Positions 37,201-46,450 are shown, counted from the stretch's first letter. The stretch is 64,000 nucleotides of DNA from CAYURP01 sp964447175 (GCA_964447175.1 CAYURP010000005.1:1-64000); one strand, 5' to 3'. Numbers and translations are program-made. The notes: generated by a model from the letters alone, not told the origin.

Positions 37201-37435
37201 AATAGGTGCATCCGATTACCGTATCGTAGGGCGAGATAATGGTATCCTCCCCACAAAAAGCTTCCCACAAAACTCCTGGTGCTCTGGTGATCAAATAATC
37301 GGGAGATTCATCTCCTCTGGGCAGAGAAGGCGGAAGAACGGTCTTTCTGGGGTCTACCCTGGCTCCCCAGATGGTTCCGGCAAAGAAAATAACCAGGACG
37401 ACTGCAACTGGAACCAGCATAAGTCTCTTAGTCAT
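34202..37435 (-). CDS. Large secreted protein: propeller-like region, Ig-like domain, dockerin repeats
   Basis: 1077 residues. Signal peptide about 1-24 (cut near IWGA). Residues about 60-560 have repeated Trp/Asp-rich segments with Asp-box-like turns (STNGGDDW, STDGGLVW), suggesting a sialidase/BNR-type beta-propeller. A BACON/Ig-like sandwich follows (TVYLTIENMGTQTLNISSIS), then a middle domain shared with the downstream paralog, then a dockerin-like pair (NYNRDNTVNVVDIVYLINYL, DCNADGEISISDAVCMVHYV). AAAGGAG ribosome site. Likely exported and surface-linked or shed; no enzyme residues can be named, so catalysis is open. Confidence 0.82.
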   Translation of the reverse strand: MTKRLMLVPVAVVLVIFFAGTIWGARVDPRKTVLPPSLPRGDESPDYLITRAPGVLWEAFCGEDTIISPYDTVIGCTYYEWQAACRMPRMIANDYQDITSGGHGLHFTFMYQDSWGVNAKRYVNYTYWDADNGWDSLPAPMITLPGSRAGYTGLDIFRPLDGYFKPHSRAVICYHAIEPVSPNYDDMGTVISIEPNTPGAIEMEGGGYWYDIPDSADFERFLGKGMWAECAVDSLNRIHIVMQEGKTSAGFGWMGYVRCEERAADKLMCWAPGKDSVILDKETQYFDPHNVVVVFDKSGVESHSVVTSKVSNKVAVFWPALAQSETDSSLYQIANDIYYFESTNGGDDWFAAGSLPQRINITKYRPEDKMRVYGSVSAVYDMNDSLHIFWHTHYYDQDLQEIDIHNVSLWHWSKATERMCDGETLVANQIAHAQWEANAGAWNRLLDKMQAGVGYDPGLDSYNYLYLQWIQFDSNKTSQSGMTQGDIYMSVSTDGGLVWQDPVNVTNSTVPSCTTGGCASDHWPSMAERVDTAIYMQWIYDLDAGGMVQDEGGPTNNPVLFYHLPVSSIPIIDIVRMDWSPKHFVHPYIHLSLNQIDTVYLTIENMGTQTLNISSISSDASWLSNNPTSATIPAGDCPANVELIITGGSEETFLVDSIRIQSNDQVGNNDIYVRMHVVVSDVYMEPEFAVVSNPNYHISESNVGNLGHQNDTAGFFLHQDVNEPHFLNDGSPVLAFTSPDGDSLVGRYIFDEHYFLPETELSVDTFPHLKTILVEAKFSPVTPQAPLPWHHQWWWWTIRMKDYIFYSGASNDNKEQYVALKVYQLYYNPPPEWWPLQDPLPSVPETYLGMALDIDCPSDSDAWNYPFVDSTRRMVYLQGYGGPNMNYRMAIAQKDTCYTYYHGGFPETCCWPDPNVIEQPDQPYAMHILRNDAFTYPQGGYVDDSLYKYMSMPGYSIYGTGNEADYNIVTTGRVIPAQSFPPADTYSVAYALAVSDRYDVAHLDSLVDMVMCGNYNRDNTVNVVDIVYLINYLFRSGPEPWLYMGDCNADGEISISDAVCMVHYVLKSGERPKCASL

Positions 37436-37839
37436 CTCTTGCTCCTTTATAAAACTTTACATATGATCATCCCTCCTTGTAGATTTTCTCTCCTGCTAAG
37501 AGTTTCTAAAAGCTATCACCTCCATGTTTGTCTTCGGTTTTCTTTTAAAAAGAAGAGTAATTTAACTTGTCAAAAATCTGTTAATTGTAAAGTGTTCTAA
37601 GTATAGATATTTTTCTACCTTACATAATAATATAACCACAATTGATGGTTTTGTCAAGCATAAAATAATGTTATTACCCTAATTTTCCTGTATAGAGTGT
37701 AGAGAAATATCGTTCGATTTAATTTTAAAAAGTTTTTAATTAGGAGAAATATAATGGGTTAAATTTGCCAATATAAGTAGATTCATGTAATTGAGGAGTT
37801 GTACTCCTAATATTTACCCCTTTATATGAGAAAAGATAT
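37436..37839. other. AT-rich spacer upstream of the dockerin genes
   Basis: No gene. It holds the minus-strand promoter at 37629-37657 and a small hairpin (AGGAGT-TGT-ACTCCT near 37794) just beyond the aminopeptidase stop. Confidence 0.6.
37629..37657 (-). promoter_or_regulatory. Sigma-70-type promoter of the dockerin gene pair
   Basis: On the minus strand: TTGACA (37657-37652), 17-nt spacer, TATATT (37634-37629). It would give a leader of about 190 nt before ATG 37435. Confidence 0.75.
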
Positions 37840-38793
37840 TTATATCTTTAGCTTGCCTTGTTCCATTATGATCTTGTCATCGATCTCCAGAGTAGGTTTG
37901 GTGAGAATTCCGTCCAGGTGACTTTCTACGGATACGTTTCCTCCCATGGATTTGTTATCGCCTATGGCCATATGTACTGTTCCCAGAACCTTCTCATCCT
38001 CGAGAACGCTTCCGCAGAGTGTGGCTTTATCGTTGGTTCCGATGCCCAGCTCAGCTAAGTTTGTGGCAGGTTTTCCAAAGGGCTCAATCATCTTCTTCAG
38101 TTTCTCTGCCTTTTCATCGCCGGTAATTTCAGTGGCATAACCGTCTTTAATCACTATTCTCAGGGTTTTTTTCATCAAGCCTATTCCAGCCATGGCTCCA
38201 TCCACGACAATCACGCCGTTAGCTGTTTCCTCCAGGGGGGCAATATATACCTCTCCGGCTGGAAGGTTGCCAAAGTTACCCGGATTTAAGTATAGACCAT
38301 CATCGATCTCCCATTTTCTGGTTTTTAGGCTCATGGTTATCTCGGTTCCAGAAGGCGTGGTTACCTTAGCTTCTTTTGCTCCCTGCAAAGCTTGGGCTAA
38401 CTTTTTTGACCTCTCCGATATTTTATTATAATCAGCGGAGAGGGTTCTTTTCATTGTATCCTCTAAGATACCAGGGAGAGTTGCAATCCTGGCACCGCTT
38501 TCACAGGCATCCCGTCTGGCTTTGGTATGAGTCATGGATCTGGAGGTGGGTATCAGGATCACGTCGAATTTTCTCATAAATTCCTCAACCGGATAAGGCG
38601 GTTCCTCTCCGTTCGATTTTCTGGGAAGGATCTCCAGAAGCATAGCCTCAGAGGATGCCTCCTTGGCAGCTTCCCACAAGGCAAATCCAATTTTTCTCAG
38701 TGGTTCATCAGTTATAACCAGTACCCTCTCACCCTTTTTTACCCCCATGCAGTTGTTGATAGCTATTCTTGCAGAGTTTTGAAGCTCTTTCAT
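37840..38793 (-). CDS. M29-type (thermophilic) aminopeptidase
   Basis: 317 residues from ATG 38793; GAGG lies 8 nt before it, while the ATG at 38799 is too close to that site and overlaps the upstream stop. M29 metallo-aminopeptidases release N-terminal residues from peptides. Candidate metal ligands lie in NLPAGEVYIAP, GIGTN, HMAIGDN and VESHLDGI, in the family order. It is shorter than classic AmpS/AmpT (about 400), so it belongs to a compact subgroup. It is translationally coupled to the OPT transporter gene, which fits uptake and hydrolysis of peptides. Confidence 0.82.
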   Translation of the reverse strand: MKELQNSARIAINNCMGVKKGERVLVITDEPLRKIGFALWEAAKEASSEAMLLEILPRKSNGEEPPYPVEEFMRKFDVILIPTSRSMTHTKARRDACESGARIATLPGILEDTMKRTLSADYNKISERSKKLAQALQGAKEAKVTTPSGTEITMSLKTRKWEIDDGLYLNPGNFGNLPAGEVYIAPLEETANGVIVVDGAMAGIGLMKKTLRIVIKDGYATEITGDEKAEKLKKMIEPFGKPATNLAELGIGTNDKATLCGSVLEDEKVLGTVHMAIGDNKSMGGNVSVESHLDGILTKPTLEIDDKIIMEQGKLKI

Positions 38794-38798
38794 TATCA

Positions 38799-40745
38799 TT
38801 ACCTCTTTTTAATTTTGGGTAAAATAGTTGATCTCCACAGGAAAAGTCCAAGCACTGCAAAGGCTGCAAGTGCCAGCCAGGGAGCAATTGAGCCAGCAAT
38901 GGGAAATTCCTCGTGAAGCTCGTAGAAAGCCCTGTATTTGGTCCAGAAAGCCACTAAAAACGCTATCCCGACTCCGATTAAGGCATCCCCTGCTACAAGG
39001 CCAGACCCGAAAAGGATTCCCCGCTCCTGCCTTTTCCATAGGTCTTGCGGTTTTGCCATCTTTCCCACGAAAAGAGCGATAAGCCCACCAGCCATAATCG
39101 GCGTGGATAGCTCCAAAGGCAGATAAAGACCAATGGCAAAAGGCAAAGAGGAGATGCCTACAAGCTCGATAGCAGAGGCAAGCATAATACCAACTATTAT
39201 ATAAAGCCAGGGGATACCTCCGGTCATCACACCTTGGACAATGGTTGCCATCACATTTGCCTGCGGAGCCAGAAGGGGCGTAGGATGAGCCTCAGTACGA
39301 ACAAATCCAAAAGCAGAACCCAGCAAAAATACGACGAATCCCATAACCAGCGCCGGAGCTAAAAGACCTACAAATTCCATAGTCTGCTGTTTTTCAGGTG
39401 TTGCTCCTAAAAGATATCCGGTCTTTAGATCCTGAGCTATATCTCCTGAGAGGCAAACCGCAATGCATACCACTGTACCTATGGACATCACCGTTATCAT
39501 ACCCTGAAACCCTGAGACTCCAAATGAAAGCAAGATCAAGCTGGTGACTAAAAGGGTGGCGATGGTCATTCCTGAAACAGGTGAGGAAGAGGAGCCAACT
39601 ATCCCCACGATCCTGGCTGCCACCACTACAAAGAAAAATCCGAAGATTAGAACCAGAATTGTTCCTGAAAAATGAAGCTCTGTTTTTGGGTAAGCCCAGA
39701 TAGCTAAGGCAACCAAAAGGGAGCCGATCAAAACCACCCCCATTGAAAGCTCCCTTTCTGTTCTTGTCACTTTGAATTTTTCTATTTTTTTAGAGAAGAT
39801 CTGCTTTGCTCCGACTGAAAAGGAGTGGATAATCACCGGCATAGATTTTATCAAGCTTACAAATCCTCCCATGGCAACTGCGCCAACTCCGAAGTATTTT
39901 ATGTAATTATTTCTTAGTTCTGCAGGAGTCATTTCCGATATCAACTTTGTGGCCGGGGGAACAACATCTGGAATATAATTACCGATATAAGCTATAAGAG
40001 GTGCCAATCCCAGATATCCTAAGACAGCACCTCCCAGCATTAAAGCTGATATACGAGGACCGATAATGTACCCCACACCCAAAAGCGCTGGTGTGGCATC
40101 TATTCCCAGATAAGCTCCTTTGGGATAGTGAAGGTTATGCAGAGGGCTTTCGGGCCAGAGCCTTATTCCTCCCATTAAAACTTTATATAATGCGCCTAAA
40201 CCCATTCCCCAGAAGACCGTTTTAGCTTTCCCTCCGCCCTCATCTCCAGCTTTGATTATCTCAGCACAGGCAGTTCCCTCGGGAAATCTCAGTTTGCCGT
40301 GCTCTTTGACGATCAAGTATCTCCTTAATGGTATCATGAAAAGTATGCCTAAACATCCTCCTAACATCGACAAAAAGAAAATATCCCAGGTGGATATGGG
40401 GTGGTGAAAACCCGGAATAGTTTCATTCCAGATGAAAAATGCGGGGATGGTAAAGATGATCCCGGCAGCTAAAGATTCACCCGCTGAGCCAATTGTTTGC
40501 ACCATGTTATTTTCCAAAACAGTTCCCGTCCTTAATATTCCTCTTAAAACTGCCATGGAAATAACCGCTGCAGGTATTGATGCGCAAATCGTCATTCCCA
40601 CTTTCAAACCGATATAGGCATTGGCAGCTCCGAAGATTATCGATATTAAAGCGCCCAGGATGACGGCTCGTAAGGTGACCTCGGCCATCTTCTGCTCGGG
40701 TTTTATATAGGGTTCAAACTGATTATTGGCTTTGTTTTCTGGCAT
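38799..40745 (-). CDS. OPT-family oligopeptide transporter
   Basis: 648 residues with about 15 membrane helices. The opening region LRAVILGALISIIFGAANAY with GLKVGMT is typical of bacterial OPT proteins. Imports oligopeptides (or metal chelates in some members) with protons. AGGAGG ribosome site before ATG 40745. Its stop lies against the start of the aminopeptidase, making a two-gene peptide-use operon. Confidence 0.93.
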   Translation of the reverse strand: MPENKANNQFEPYIKPEQKMAEVTLRAVILGALISIIFGAANAYIGLKVGMTICASIPAAVISMAVLRGILRTGTVLENNMVQTIGSAGESLAAGIIFTIPAFFIWNETIPGFHHPISTWDIFFLSMLGGCLGILFMIPLRRYLIVKEHGKLRFPEGTACAEIIKAGDEGGGKAKTVFWGMGLGALYKVLMGGIRLWPESPLHNLHYPKGAYLGIDATPALLGVGYIIGPRISALMLGGAVLGYLGLAPLIAYIGNYIPDVVPPATKLISEMTPAELRNNYIKYFGVGAVAMGGFVSLIKSMPVIIHSFSVGAKQIFSKKIEKFKVTRTERELSMGVVLIGSLLVALAIWAYPKTELHFSGTILVLIFGFFFVVVAARIVGIVGSSSSPVSGMTIATLLVTSLILLSFGVSGFQGMITVMSIGTVVCIAVCLSGDIAQDLKTGYLLGATPEKQQTMEFVGLLAPALVMGFVVFLLGSAFGFVRTEAHPTPLLAPQANVMATIVQGVMTGGIPWLYIIVGIMLASAIELVGISSLPFAIGLYLPLELSTPIMAGGLIALFVGKMAKPQDLWKRQERGILFGSGLVAGDALIGVGIAFLVAFWTKYRAFYELHEEFPIAGSIAPWLALAAFAVLGLFLWRSTILPKIKKR

Positions 40746-40792
40746 TTAACCTCCTCTCAGGGGATCCAATAGATCAGAACAATAATTTGGTA

Positions 40793-40821
40793 AAACTAAT
40801 ATCAATCACAAGTGGTGTCAA
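40793..40821 (-). promoter_or_regulatory. Possible promoter of the OPT operon
   Basis: Minus strand: TTGACA (40821-40816), 17-nt spacer, weak -10 TAGTTT (40798-40793), about 48 nt before the ATG. Confidence 0.45.
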
Positions 40822-40882
40822 GAGAAAACTTTAGTTTATTTTTCCACTTGTCTTTTGCAAAAAATGGGTTAATTTATTAAAT

Positions 40883-42565
40883 ATGCTGAGTTCAGGGAAA
40901 ATCAAATTCTGGCTTTTTCTTCTCATTCTGAGCTTCTCCTTTAATTGTTCCTCCACTTTGAAAGGAATAAAGAGCCAGGAAAAGAATCTGGATCAAGATT
41001 CCTCCTTTAAAGCATATCAGCATTTCATACAGGGCGACTGGTATGACCAGCTTAGCCAGGTTGACTCGGCAGTGGTACAATACAGATTAGCTTTATCTTA
41101 TGCTCCGGAGATGCCGGAGATCAGGTTGGCTTTGGCCCGGGCGCTTTTCAAGTCAGGGAAATGGGACGAATCTCTGGATCAGGGTCTTAGAGTCGAACCT
41201 AAAACCAGGGAGGTATGGAATCTTTTAGGGGATTGTTACAGTGTCCTGCAAAGAATTGAGGATGCTGTTTTTTCCTATGAGAAAACCGTGCAACTGGATT
41301 CTCTTGACATACACGCTTTAAGGAGTTTGACCTTTCTCTACCAGAAAAAAGGAGAAATAGATAAAGCCATTACCGCCTGGAAAAAGATATCAGAGATATA
41401 TTCTTTTGACGAAGGTATCAAAATCAGATTGGCTTCCGTACTTTTGCAGAATGGAAGGTATGATGAAGCCGTCGAGGAGTACAAGAAAGTTATCGGACTT
41501 GACCCCAAGAACTTTCAAGCCTGGATAGGTCTGGGAACTGCTTACCTGGCTAAAAAGGAATTTGACAAAGCCATTGATTCGTTTGAAAGGGGAGTGGAAC
41601 TGGACAAAAACGATATCGGTTTACACAAAAAATTGAGTTCCCTTTACATTTTCACAGAGCAAATTGAGAATGCCAGAAGAGAGATGGAGATAATTCACAA
41701 GTTGGACCCAAAAGACGAGGAGAACACAAGAAGACTGGGATCTTTATATTTGCTTCAGGAGGAGTATGAAAAAGCGGAGAGTCTTTTTACTCAGGATTTG
41801 AAAAAAGATTCTTCAGATGTTATGGGGTATCTTTTCTTAGGAAGGATCGCACTGGCTAAAGGCAATTTCATTCCTGCCAAGGATAACTTCAGAAAAGCGA
41901 TCTCTTTAAGGGAAACCTTATCAGATGGATGGGTAGGTTTGGCTTTAACTTACATTCAGGAAGACAGTCTGGATCAAGCCATCCAGGTCTATGAGGCATC
42001 TCTGGATAAGGTCAAGGACAAAGAAAATATCTATTATCCGCTGGGCTTGACCTATAATCGGATCAAAAAATTCGACCTGGCTATTTCGGTTTTAGAAAAA
42101 GCTTTGATTTTACAGCCGGATGATACACAGGTTTTATTCGCTCTGGGTGCAGCCTATGAAAGAGGAGGTCACTTTGATAGCGCTGTCTCCACCTTTGAAA
42201 GGCTTTTGAAAATTGAGCCAGAAAACGACCAGGCTCTGAATTATCTGGGATATATGCTTGCGGAAAAAGGAAGCAGGTTAGATGAAGCCCAGGAGATGAT
42301 AAAGAAGGCTTTAGAAAAGGAGCCGGAAAATGGGGCGTATCTGGACAGCTATGGCTGGGTTCTGTTCAAAATGGGAAAAATAGATGAGGCGGAAAAAGAG
42401 ATAAGAAAAGCTCTAAAGGTTTTGGAGTCCGATGCTGTGATTTTCGAACATCTGGGAGATATTATGGAGACGAAAGGGAATATAAATGAAGCCAAAGGAT
42501 ACTGGAAGAAAGCTTTAGAATTAGACCCGGAGAATAAGAGCTTGAGAGAAAAGCTAAACCAATAA
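40883..42565 (+). CDS. TPR-repeat lipoprotein
   Basis: 560 residues. Signal with lipobox SFSFNCSS, so lipid-anchored. About 14 TPR units fill residues 40-555, for example GRYDEAVEEYKKVIGLDPKN and GHFDSAVSTFERLLKIEPEN. Acts as a protein-binding scaffold in the periplasm or at the outer membrane; partners unknown. The C-terminal units (LDSYGWVLFKMGKIDEAEKE) resemble TPR proteins found beside lipoprotein- or polysaccharide-related genes. It is followed at 91 nt by an Ig-like lipoprotein. Confidence 0.88.
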   Translation: MLSSGKIKFWLFLLILSFSFNCSSTLKGIKSQEKNLDQDSSFKAYQHFIQGDWYDQLSQVDSAVVQYRLALSYAPEMPEIRLALARALFKSGKWDESLDQGLRVEPKTREVWNLLGDCYSVLQRIEDAVFSYEKTVQLDSLDIHALRSLTFLYQKKGEIDKAITAWKKISEIYSFDEGIKIRLASVLLQNGRYDEAVEEYKKVIGLDPKNFQAWIGLGTAYLAKKEFDKAIDSFERGVELDKNDIGLHKKLSSLYIFTEQIENARREMEIIHKLDPKDEENTRRLGSLYLLQEEYEKAESLFTQDLKKDSSDVMGYLFLGRIALAKGNFIPAKDNFRKAISLRETLSDGWVGLALTYIQEDSLDQAIQVYEASLDKVKDKENIYYPLGLTYNRIKKFDLAISVLEKALILQPDDTQVLFALGAAYERGGHFDSAVSTFERLLKIEPENDQALNYLGYMLAEKGSRLDEAQEMIKKALEKEPENGAYLDSYGWVLFKMGKIDEAEKEIRKALKVLESDAVIFEHLGDIMETKGNINEAKGYWKKALELDPENKSLREKLNQ

Positions 42566-42656
42566 CTGGATTTCTCTGGAGAGAATAGACCATTGGTTAA
42601 GGTTAGTGGTGGAAGGGGATTTCCAGCATAAGGTTTTGGATTCATTTTAGCGAAAT

Positions 42657-44348
42657 ATGAAGATAAAAGGATTTGTCCCCTTAATTTATTTATTCTTTTT
42701 TATATTCTCCTGTGCCAAAGAGGGTATGCCGCCGGGAGGGCCAGAGGATAAAACCCCACCCCGGATTGTCTTTGCTTTTCCTTCATCTGACTCAATAAAA
42801 GTTGCCCCGGATGTGGAAGTGGAGGTAACTTTCAGCGAAAGAGTGGAGAGGAAAAAGACCGAGGAATCAATATTTGTCTCCCCGTTACCTGAAATTCCCT
42901 GGGAGCTCTCCTGGCACAGGAATAGATTGAGTTTGAAACCTCCAGAACCTCTCAGGATGAAAACAACCTATGTCATAACCGTTGGCACCGACGCAAGGGA
43001 CCTGCGAGGTAACAGGATGAAAGAATCATATTCCTTTGCCTTTTCCACTGGAGATTTTATCGACTCCTGTAAGATCTCAGGTGAAGCTCAAATTCAGGAG
43101 AATAAGGAAGCGGGAATCAGCATCTGGGCTTACCTTTTAAAAGATGAAACCGAAATTCAGGTGTTTAAAGAAAAACCAGCTTACATAACCCAGACAGATT
43201 ATGAGGGAAAGTATAATCTGCAAAATCTTCACCTCGGCAAATACCGTTTATTCGCTGTAAAGGATAAAAACAAAGATCTGGTTTGGGACATAGATGAGGA
43301 GCCCATTGGCGTAACTACCCAGGATGTGATATTGGATTCAGTGACCTTTGCCCAGGAGCACATAAATTTCATTCTTGCTCAAAGGGATACAATTGCCCCC
43401 GCTCTGGTTAACTGCCAGGCATTGGACAAAAACACGATCAGATTGGATTTTAGTGAAAAACTGCAAGAAGAATCAATACCAGCTGTTAATAATTACCTGA
43501 TCCATTTACAGAAGAATCCAGAAAAAGCACTGGATGTTTTCTCAGTTTATTTTCAGGGTGACAATTCAAAAAGCGTTTTTCTGGTAACAGAGGAAATGGA
43601 ACAAGGGGAGAATTACCAGGTTTTGGTTTTGAATCTTCGGGATGAATCAGGAAACGAAATCGATTCAGCTTCCAATTCCTGTTTGTTCCGGGGGACAGGG
43701 CTTCCCGATACTATCGGATTGACGATCTTAGATACCCAGCCGAAGGATAGAGAAATAAATGTTCCATTGAAAAGCGATGTGAAAATCTTTTTCTCGGAAC
43801 CTCCGGTTAAAAAATCTTTGGAGTCAAACTTCATCTTTATGAAGGAAAATGAGGAGTTAGTAAAAGGGATATCTTTGTGGGAATCGGATGTGGTCTTTAG
43901 ATTCATACCCGACTCACTTCTTTCGAGCATGACTATCTATAAAGTCAAGTTAAAGGATGTTTATGATATCTCAGATAATCCTTTAAGCGATTCCCTTTTT
44001 GAAATAAGCTTTACCACCTTGAACCAGGACACTTTAGGTTCAGTTTCCGGTGGAGTGATAATTTTGGGAAATATACAAAAAGAGAATATCGTTGTAGTTC
44101 TTAAGAAAATTGACTCTGATGAAATTAGGTATGAAAAAGTCTTAAAGGATCCAGGGAATTTTCTTTTTGATATGGTTCTTCCCGGAAAATATCTGGCAAA
44201 AGCTTTCATTGATCAGGACGAAGACAAAAAACACGGAATCGGAGAAATTTTCCCTTACATCCCTGTAGAGCCATACACCATATTTCCGGACACCATCCCG
44301 GTCCGCTCCCGCTGGGAAACAGAAAATATCATGTTAATTTTCAAATGA
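42657..44348 (+). CDS. Ig-like (SbsA-type) domain lipoprotein
   Basis: 563 residues. The lipobox FFFIFSC is followed by AKEGMPPGGPEDKTPP, the typical opening of a widespread Bacteroidetes-type lipoprotein with N-terminal bacterial Ig-like domain. First Ig-like domain about 35-130 (APDVEVEVTFSERVER), a carboxypeptidase-regulatory-like fold about 135-230 (GKYNLQNLHLGKYRLFAVKD), and another Ig-like domain about 350-450 (VPLKSDVKIFFSEP). Probably cell-surface or periplasmic; function unknown. Confidence 0.85.
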   Translation: MKIKGFVPLIYLFFFIFSCAKEGMPPGGPEDKTPPRIVFAFPSSDSIKVAPDVEVEVTFSERVERKKTEESIFVSPLPEIPWELSWHRNRLSLKPPEPLRMKTTYVITVGTDARDLRGNRMKESYSFAFSTGDFIDSCKISGEAQIQENKEAGISIWAYLLKDETEIQVFKEKPAYITQTDYEGKYNLQNLHLGKYRLFAVKDKNKDLVWDIDEEPIGVTTQDVILDSVTFAQEHINFILAQRDTIAPALVNCQALDKNTIRLDFSEKLQEESIPAVNNYLIHLQKNPEKALDVFSVYFQGDNSKSVFLVTEEMEQGENYQVLVLNLRDESGNEIDSASNSCLFRGTGLPDTIGLTILDTQPKDREINVPLKSDVKIFFSEPPVKKSLESNFIFMKENEELVKGISLWESDVVFRFIPDSLLSSMTIYKVKLKDVYDISDNPLSDSLFEISFTTLNQDTLGSVSGGVIILGNIQKENIVVVLKKIDSDEIRYEKVLKDPGNFLFDMVLPGKYLAKAFIDQDEDKKHGIGEIFPYIPVEPYTIFPDTIPVRSRWETENIMLIFK

Positions 44349-44379
44349 ACAATTTCCATCTTACAAAAAAATCTAATTT

Positions 44380-44410
44380 AGATTACCTTGTCCCAAGGTG
44401 GGCTTTTTGT
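44380..44410 (+). terminator. Terminator after the Ig-like lipoprotein
   Basis: AGATTACCTTG, loop TCC, CAAGGTGGGCT, then TTTTG; 11 positions with one mismatch and two G-T pairs. It is the head of a longer repeat that recurs after the next gene. Confidence 0.65.
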
Positions 44411-44530
44411 TTGGGATAATACACAATAGCAGGTAGGACAAGGTCTTCTGACCTTGTCTGATTAATTCTGGGTCAGGAAACCCAGAATTAACCGCTAATA
44501 AATCTCCCAACAGAGGAAACAGATGGGTCA
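44385..44530 (+). repeat. About 145-bp intergenic direct repeat, copy 1
   Basis: Terminator hairpin, then GACAAGGTC-TTCT-GACCTTGTC (9-bp stem), then TTAATTCTGGGT / ACCCAGAATTAA (12-bp stem, 44462-44491), then CCCAACAGAGGAAACAGAT. The same order recurs at 46494-46640. Confidence 0.8.
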
Positions 44531-44959
44531 GTTTATAAAGATGAGCTTCATAACATAAAAAGGTAGGGGAGTCCCTTGTGGACTCCCGAAGGTGGTAGGA
44601 CAGGTTTTCCCGCCAAGGCGGATCTGGCTAAGGCATGACCAACCTGTCCAGGACAGACAAGAATGTCTGTCCTACTTCCTGTATGGTGGTGGAAATCATT
44701 TGCATTTAGCGAGATCCTCTTGACAATTCCGCACCTAACGAAATCTATCTAACTACTAAAAACCAATTTACCAAAAAATAGCCAGTCGGAGACTGATTTC
44801 AGCTCCTGCTTTTTCGATCAAATCCGAACTTGTAGGCACGAATTCATTCGTGCTGATATAGATTTGTGTTGAGAAAAGTTCATTTTTTGCTTGCCCTATA
44901 AAGAATATTTAATTTAATTAGACAAATATGTTAACCTTTAACTATATAGGAGGTGTATG
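44531..44959. other. Gene-free spacer with further hairpin modules
   Basis: GGGAGTCC/GGACTCCC (44567-44587), related to a copy at 56915-56938. A TGGTGGTGGAAATC module (about 44685) is like 9741, and a reverse-complement fragment of the GGTGGTTAGAT module lies at 44747-44767. The last 100 nt are AT-rich and should hold the promoter of the next gene, but no clear boxes were found. Confidence 0.6.
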
Positions 44960-46450
44960 ATGAGAAAACTTCTTGCACTTGTCATCATAGTTGTTTTAAC
45001 CCTGGGTGCCAGCCTCTCTTGGTCCGGGATTCCCCAAAGGATCAATTACCAGGGGATGCTCACCGATGACGTAGGTCAGCCTTTAGATGGCAGCTTCGAA
45101 TTGACCTTCAGGATCTTTAACGATTCAACTACTGGGAATGAACAGTGGAGCGAAACTCAGTATGATGTTCTGGTCACAGAGGGTTTGTTTAATTTGAATT
45201 TAGGCGATTCCACGCCCATCGATTTAACTTTTGACGAAAGTTACTGGTTAGAGATAATTGTTGATGGAACAGATACCCTTTCACCCCGGCTCAAGCTTAC
45301 CAGTGTGGGATATGCCTACCGGGCTTTAATTGCCGATAGCGCAATTGTGGGAATATCCGCTGATAGCGGGGGAGGATGGGTGGATGACGGAGCCACTGTT
45401 AGATTGGCGGACAGCACCAATTCCGTGGGAATCGGAACAAAAAGCCCGGACGAAAAATTGACCCTTTCGTATGATAGTTATATCGGATGGGAATATGGCA
45501 TAGGTAGTAGCGAAGTGGGTCATAAAATTGGAAAAAGCTCCAATGGTGCAGGTCCTCTGGAGTTCATAACGAATTTTAATACTGGACCCACAGAAGCTCT
45601 GTTCTCGTTCATTAATCAGGATGACAGCAAATACATACTGTCGATGTTATACAATGGCCATGTGGGAATTGGCAATACATATCCTCTTTTTGACCTTCAC
45701 GTTGGTCAAACCAGCTCCACCAATCAGAGGGTACAGATAGAGGGGTTAACAGTAATCAGAACCAATGGAGTTGGGCAGCCAACCAATTTAAGGCTCTGCA
45801 ATCTCAGTGGAGCAACAAATAGTGGAGCCTCAATTGACTTTCAGGGATTGAACAGCGGTTCTGCCTTAAAGGATGCCGCTCGTATCTCGGGATTTCTTTC
45901 CGACCAGACCGCAACCAGCGAGGAAGGTGTGTTATCGTTTTTCACAACTGACGCCGGTGACGATGGCCTGGCAGAGCGGATGAGGATAGATAAGGACGGC
46001 AACGTGGGCGTCGGTACTGCCAGTCCGGGTGCGAAACTTGATGTTTACTACGATAATACTAATTCCAATTCAGCTGCAATTGCCATAGACAATGGCACAG
46101 GCTCCCCCAGACAGGATGTATTAGATTTCAAATTCGGGGGAGTGACCGAAGCCCGGATCAGAAAGTCAACCAATAGCGAACTATTTATCGGCACAGTGGA
46201 TAATAAAGGTATTAAATTTCGGACAAATGCAACCAATCGGATGTTGGTGACCAACACGGGCAATGTGGGCATCGGAACCGAAAGCCCCCAGGGTGCCCTG
46301 GATGTGAGTTCAACCACGGGAGCGTTTATATTGCCAAGAATGACAACAACCCAAAGGGATGCCTTAACTCCAGTTAATGGCATGATTATCTACAATACTT
46401 CAACCAATCAATTCGATTTCTATGAAAATGGTTCCTGGGTAACAAAATGA
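44960..46450 (+). CDS. Secreted repeat protein with VGIGTxxP motifs
   Basis: 496 residues from ATG 44960 (AGGAGG six nt upstream; ATG 44957 is too close). Signal peptide about 1-22. The N-terminal domain (PQRINYQGMLTDDVGQPLDG to SPRLKLTSVGYAYRA) is a beta-rich module common in surface proteins of FCB bacteria. Then come several VGIGTxxPxxxLDV-type turns (VGIGTKSPDEKL, VGVGTASPGAKLDV, VGIGTESPQGALDV), as in fibre or tail-like proteins. The ending ILPRMTTTQRDALTPVNGMI is a known cap of this type. Likely surface-exposed; role unknown. Confidence 0.82.
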   Translation: MRKLLALVIIVVLTLGASLSWSGIPQRINYQGMLTDDVGQPLDGSFELTFRIFNDSTTGNEQWSETQYDVLVTEGLFNLNLGDSTPIDLTFDESYWLEIIVDGTDTLSPRLKLTSVGYAYRALIADSAIVGISADSGGGWVDDGATVRLADSTNSVGIGTKSPDEKLTLSYDSYIGWEYGIGSSEVGHKIGKSSNGAGPLEFITNFNTGPTEALFSFINQDDSKYILSMLYNGHVGIGNTYPLFDLHVGQTSSTNQRVQIEGLTVIRTNGVGQPTNLRLCNLSGATNSGASIDFQGLNSGSALKDAARISGFLSDQTATSEEGVLSFFTTDAGDDGLAERMRIDKDGNVGVGTASPGAKLDVYYDNTNSNSAAIAIDNGTGSPRQDVLDFKFGGVTEARIRKSTNSELFIGTVDNKGIKFRTNATNRMLVTNTGNVGIGTESPQGALDVSSTTGAFILPRMTTTQRDALTPVNGMIIYNTSTNQFDFYENGSWVTK

